20,000 bases of DNA from Chrysomallon squamiferum (lineage: Eukaryota; Mollusca; Gastropoda; Neomphalida; Peltospiridae), in the NCBI GenBank assembly GCA_012295275.1, contig CM022674.1:7011436-7031435 (forward strand). The letters run 5' to 3'. The notes under the pieces are model-generated. The model saw nothing but the letters and a program-made list of their open reading frames with translations. It made no database searches and had not been told where the DNA came from. How positions within the stretch are numbered: position 1 is the stretch's first letter; each line of letters begins with the position of its first letter. Shown one piece after another: positions 17,816 through 20,000 of the stretch. The translations under genes were made by a program, and so were the position numbers.

Positions 17816-17864
17816 ATGATGAGGTATTCGCTAGGGATGTATGTTTGTATATTTGAAATTCTTC

Positions 17865-17904
<40 letters not shown>

Positions 17905-18022
17905 ATGATAAGGTATTCGCTAGGGATGTATGTTTGTATATTTGAAATTCTTCACTGTGTGTGTGTGTGTATTTATTGATGATGTGTATATGTTAGGGAT
18001 GTATATTTGTATATTTCTCTTC

Positions 18023-18064
<42 letters not shown>

Positions 18065-18109
18065 ATGATGAGGTATTCGCTAGGGATGTATGTTTGTATA
18101 TTTGAAATT

Positions 18110-18164
<55 letters not shown>

Positions 18165-18365
18165 CATGATGAGGTATTCGCTAGGGATGTATGTTTGTAT
18201 ATTTGAAATTCTTCACTGTGTGTGTGTGTGTGTGTGTGTTTGTGTGTGTATGTGAGTGTGTGTGTGTGTGTGTGTTATTTATGATGAGGTATGTGTGTAT
18301 GGATGTATGTTTGTATATTTGAAATTCTTCACTGTGTGTGTGTGTGTGTGTGTGTATTTGTGTGA

Positions 18366-18397
<32 letters not shown>

Positions 18398-18526
18398 ATG
18401 ATTCTTCACTGTGTGTGTGTGTGGGATGTATGTTTGTATATTTGAAATTCTTGTGTGTGTGTGTGTGTGTGTTATTTATGATGAGGTATTCGCTAGGGAT
18501 GTATGTTTGTATATTTGAAATTCTTC

Positions 18527-18564
<38 letters not shown>

Positions 18565-18613
18565 ATGATGAGGTATTCGCTAGGGATGTATGTTTGTATA
18601 TTTGAAATTCTTC

Positions 18614-18657
<44 letters not shown>

Positions 18658-18945
18658 TGTATGTTAGTGTCTGTGTGTGTGTGTGTGTGTTATTTATGAT
18701 GAGGTATTCGCTATGGATGTATGTTTGTATATTTGAAATTCTTCACTGTGTGTGTGTGTGTGTGTGTTATTCATGATGAGATATTCGCTAGGGATGTATG
18801 TTTGTATATTTGAAATTCTTCAGTGTGTGTGTGTGTGTGTGAGTGTGTGTGTGTTTGTGTGTGTGTGTGTTTTATTCTAAACATTTTTCTATTTATGATG
18901 AGATATTCACTATGGATGTATGTTTGTATATTTGGAATTCTTTTG
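17660..18945. repeat. compound array: about 57-bp core alternating with (GT)n
   Basis: A core TTATTTATGATGAGGTATTC, then GCTAGGGATGTATGTTTGTA, then TATTTGAAATTCTTCAC alternates with GT runs of about 12-45 bp. Cores, some partial, lie near 17660, 17727, 17811, 17900, 17971, 18059, 18161, 18276, 18391, 18471, 18559, 18690, 18767 and 18889. The first lies on the exon-intron boundary and differs most at its left edge and in CTGTGGATGTGTG. The last two read GAGATATTC. The middle copies are nearly identical. Copies near 17971 and 18391 are shortened. The repeat lies in the putative intron, so a transcript would carry a long series of UG tracts. Confidence 0.97.
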
Positions 18946-19119
18946 TTTGTGTGCACATGTAAAAGAGCTAGAGAGAGAGATGGTAAGAGATGGAATGAGA
19001 GAATGCAAAAGAGAGGGGGAAAGCATTGTAAATTGTAATACCAGGCATAACCCAGATCATACAGAATATGTGTAAAATCTTCTACACAATTTTTCATATC
19101 TGCTTGTTAATATCACTTA
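18946..19119. other. unique sequence after the compound array
   Basis: Includes a short GA-rich patch (18968-19020) and the candidate 25-nt microexon described separately. No other feature. Confidence 0.4.
19045..19069 (+). CDS. speculative 25-nt microexon
   Basis: The 97-nt exon ends in phase 2 and the 72-nt exon starts in phase 0, so the model needs an intervening exon of length 1 more than a multiple of three. A segment after ATACCAG and before GTGTAAAA has exactly 25 nt, has no stop in the required frame and reads HNPDHTEY, completing an Arg codon at the left joint. Against it, the acceptor lacks a polypyrimidine tract and a segment this short can fit by chance. Confidence 0.2.
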
Positions 19120-19520
19120 GCTTACAACAGTGATAACAATTGTAATAATAATAAAAATAGTAGCAGGGAAAAAATAATAGCAGCAGCTACAATAATAATG
19201 ACAGAACTACAAGAACAAATACAACAATAATGGCAACAACAACAATGACAGTAATAATGACAATATTTATGGTGATAATAATAATAACAATAACAACAAG
19301 AATAACAATAATAATACAAATTTAAACAATAACAATAACAATAATAATGATTAAAAACTGAAAATAAAAAAAGAATTAAAAAACGAAAAATAATAACAAT
19401 AATAATAAAAGCAACAACAACAACAACAACAACAATAATAATAATAATAACATTAACAACAGTAATGATAACAACAACTACATCAACAAAAACTAGAACT
19501 AATAATATTAATAAAAAAAA
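19120..19520. repeat. AAT/AAC trinucleotide microsatellite region
   Basis: About 400 bp of mixed AAT, AAC and CAG/CAA triplets, with purer AAC at about 19413-19434. It sits in the putative intron before the 72-nt exon. The Cys/Tyr-rich minus-strand frame is an artefact. Confidence 0.93.
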
Positions 19521-19631
19521 CCAACAACTATGAACAGGTTTTCGTGACAGCTACATCTAACACATGTCTGGGGATTGACAAATCAATAAACTTTACATCG
19601 GCATTCTGTTACACGGTGACATTTTGTGCAG
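19521..19631 (+). other. intron end upstream of the 72-nt exon
   Basis: Unique sequence ending in ACATTTTGTGCAG, a usable but not strong acceptor. No separate feature. Confidence 0.35.
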
Positions 19632-19703
19632 GACACAGTGAACTACGCCTACACCATGCTGGAATCCAGCCTCTGGCTACAACAACATTATCTAGAGCGA
19701 AAG
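19632..19703 (+). CDS. candidate internal exon 3 of an unidentified gene
   Basis: Seventy-two nt, phase 0 at both ends, bounded by a TTTTGTGCAG acceptor and an AAAG donor followed by GTTTCAAG. It encodes 24 residues including DTVNYAYTMLESSLWLQQHY and ends in ERK. The peptide looks helical and amphipathic, with normal composition. A second frame is also open here (ELRLHHAGIQPL), but it reads less like protein and would need a different acceptor. The preceding 97-nt exon does not join in phase without an intermediate exon. The (CT)n run begins about 34 bp after the donor. The family is not recognised. Confidence 0.45.
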
Positions 19704-19717
19704 GTTTCAAGCCGCGC

Positions 19718-19734
19718 TTTTTTTCTCTCTTTCT

Positions 19735-19820
<86 letters not shown>
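19718..19820. repeat. (CT)n polypyrimidine tract downstream of the exon donor
   Basis: C/T-rich from 19718, with an uninterrupted TC run at about 19738-19820. It lies just inside the putative intron that follows the 72-nt exon. The Ser-Leu frames are artefacts. Confidence 0.97.
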
Positions 19821-19823
<3 letters not shown>

Positions 19824-20000
19824 CCGTTTCTTTGATAAATTAAGTGAACAATGATGGCTCTTTGGTTTTGGTAAATTTTGTGTTCATGTGGGAAGAAGAA
19901 ATGTGTGTGTGTTTGTGTGTGTGTGGGTGTGTGTGTGGGTGTGTGTTGGTGTGTGGGGGTTGTTTTTCCATGTGTATATGTAATTGTCTGGCTTAATGGA
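19821..20000. other. unique sequence with GT/GGGT-rich patch
   Basis: Contains GT runs interrupted by GGG and GGGGG (19901-19962). No exon is identified before the end of the window. Confidence 0.5.

Noticed and set aside
17660-18945. CRISPR-like alternation of near-identical units and intervening sequence
   Set aside because: The intervening segments are all GT runs, not unique spacers. There are no cas genes, and the DNA is eukaryotic in character.

Overview
The window looks like non-coding, repeat-saturated DNA from an animal nuclear genome. It is strongly AT-rich, carries no bacterial-style genes or ribosome binding sites, and is built from microsatellites (AC/GT, CT/GA, TA, AAT/ATT, AAC, ACT, CTGT), minisatellites and tandem duplications. 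Microsatellite load of this kind is typical of molluscs, cephalopods in particular. That assignment is inference from composition only, because no diagnostic gene was recognised.

Layout. 1-7 kb: AT-rich sequence with microsatellites, a diverged direct repeat (597-935), a TTTAGG-like patch (2780-2862), long AC and CT tracts (3799-3846, 4378-4577), and a hairpin next to poly-T that may be the 3' end of a minus-strand retroposon (5486-5580). 7.4-11.3 kb: three minisatellites in succession: a 23-bp unit (7424-7651), a unit of about 36 bp (8870-10020) carrying TGACTCA and GTGAGT words in most copies, and an 80-bp unit (10811-11297) carrying AATAAA in every copy. Between the last two lies a duplicated trinucleotide block (10118-10790). 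11.7-14.1 kb: a perfect 105-bp tandem duplication, two near-perfect RFX X-box motifs (12035-12080), an AC-to-GT foldback, and a GC-richer island of uncertain nature (13840-14110). 14.2-15.7 kb: an AC-rich compound array with a recurring core and a 113-bp internal duplication. 17.66-18.95 kb: a compound array of GT runs and a repeated core of about 57 bp.

The only credible coding signal is a set of small exons on the plus strand between 16.85 and 19.70 kb: 16852-16893, 17569-17665, possibly 19045-19069, and 19632-19703. Their reading phases chain (1, then 2, then 0) only if the 25-nt candidate microexon is included. The peptide is not recognised, and the gene would extend beyond the window at least on the 3' side. 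The compound GT array begins exactly at the 3' edge of the 97-nt exon and its core includes that exon's last bases and splice donor, so the donor appears to have been copied about a dozen times into the downstream intron. This is the most interesting structure in the window. I see no complete gene, RNA gene, CRISPR array or identifiable intact mobile element, and no evidence of a novel multi-gene system.
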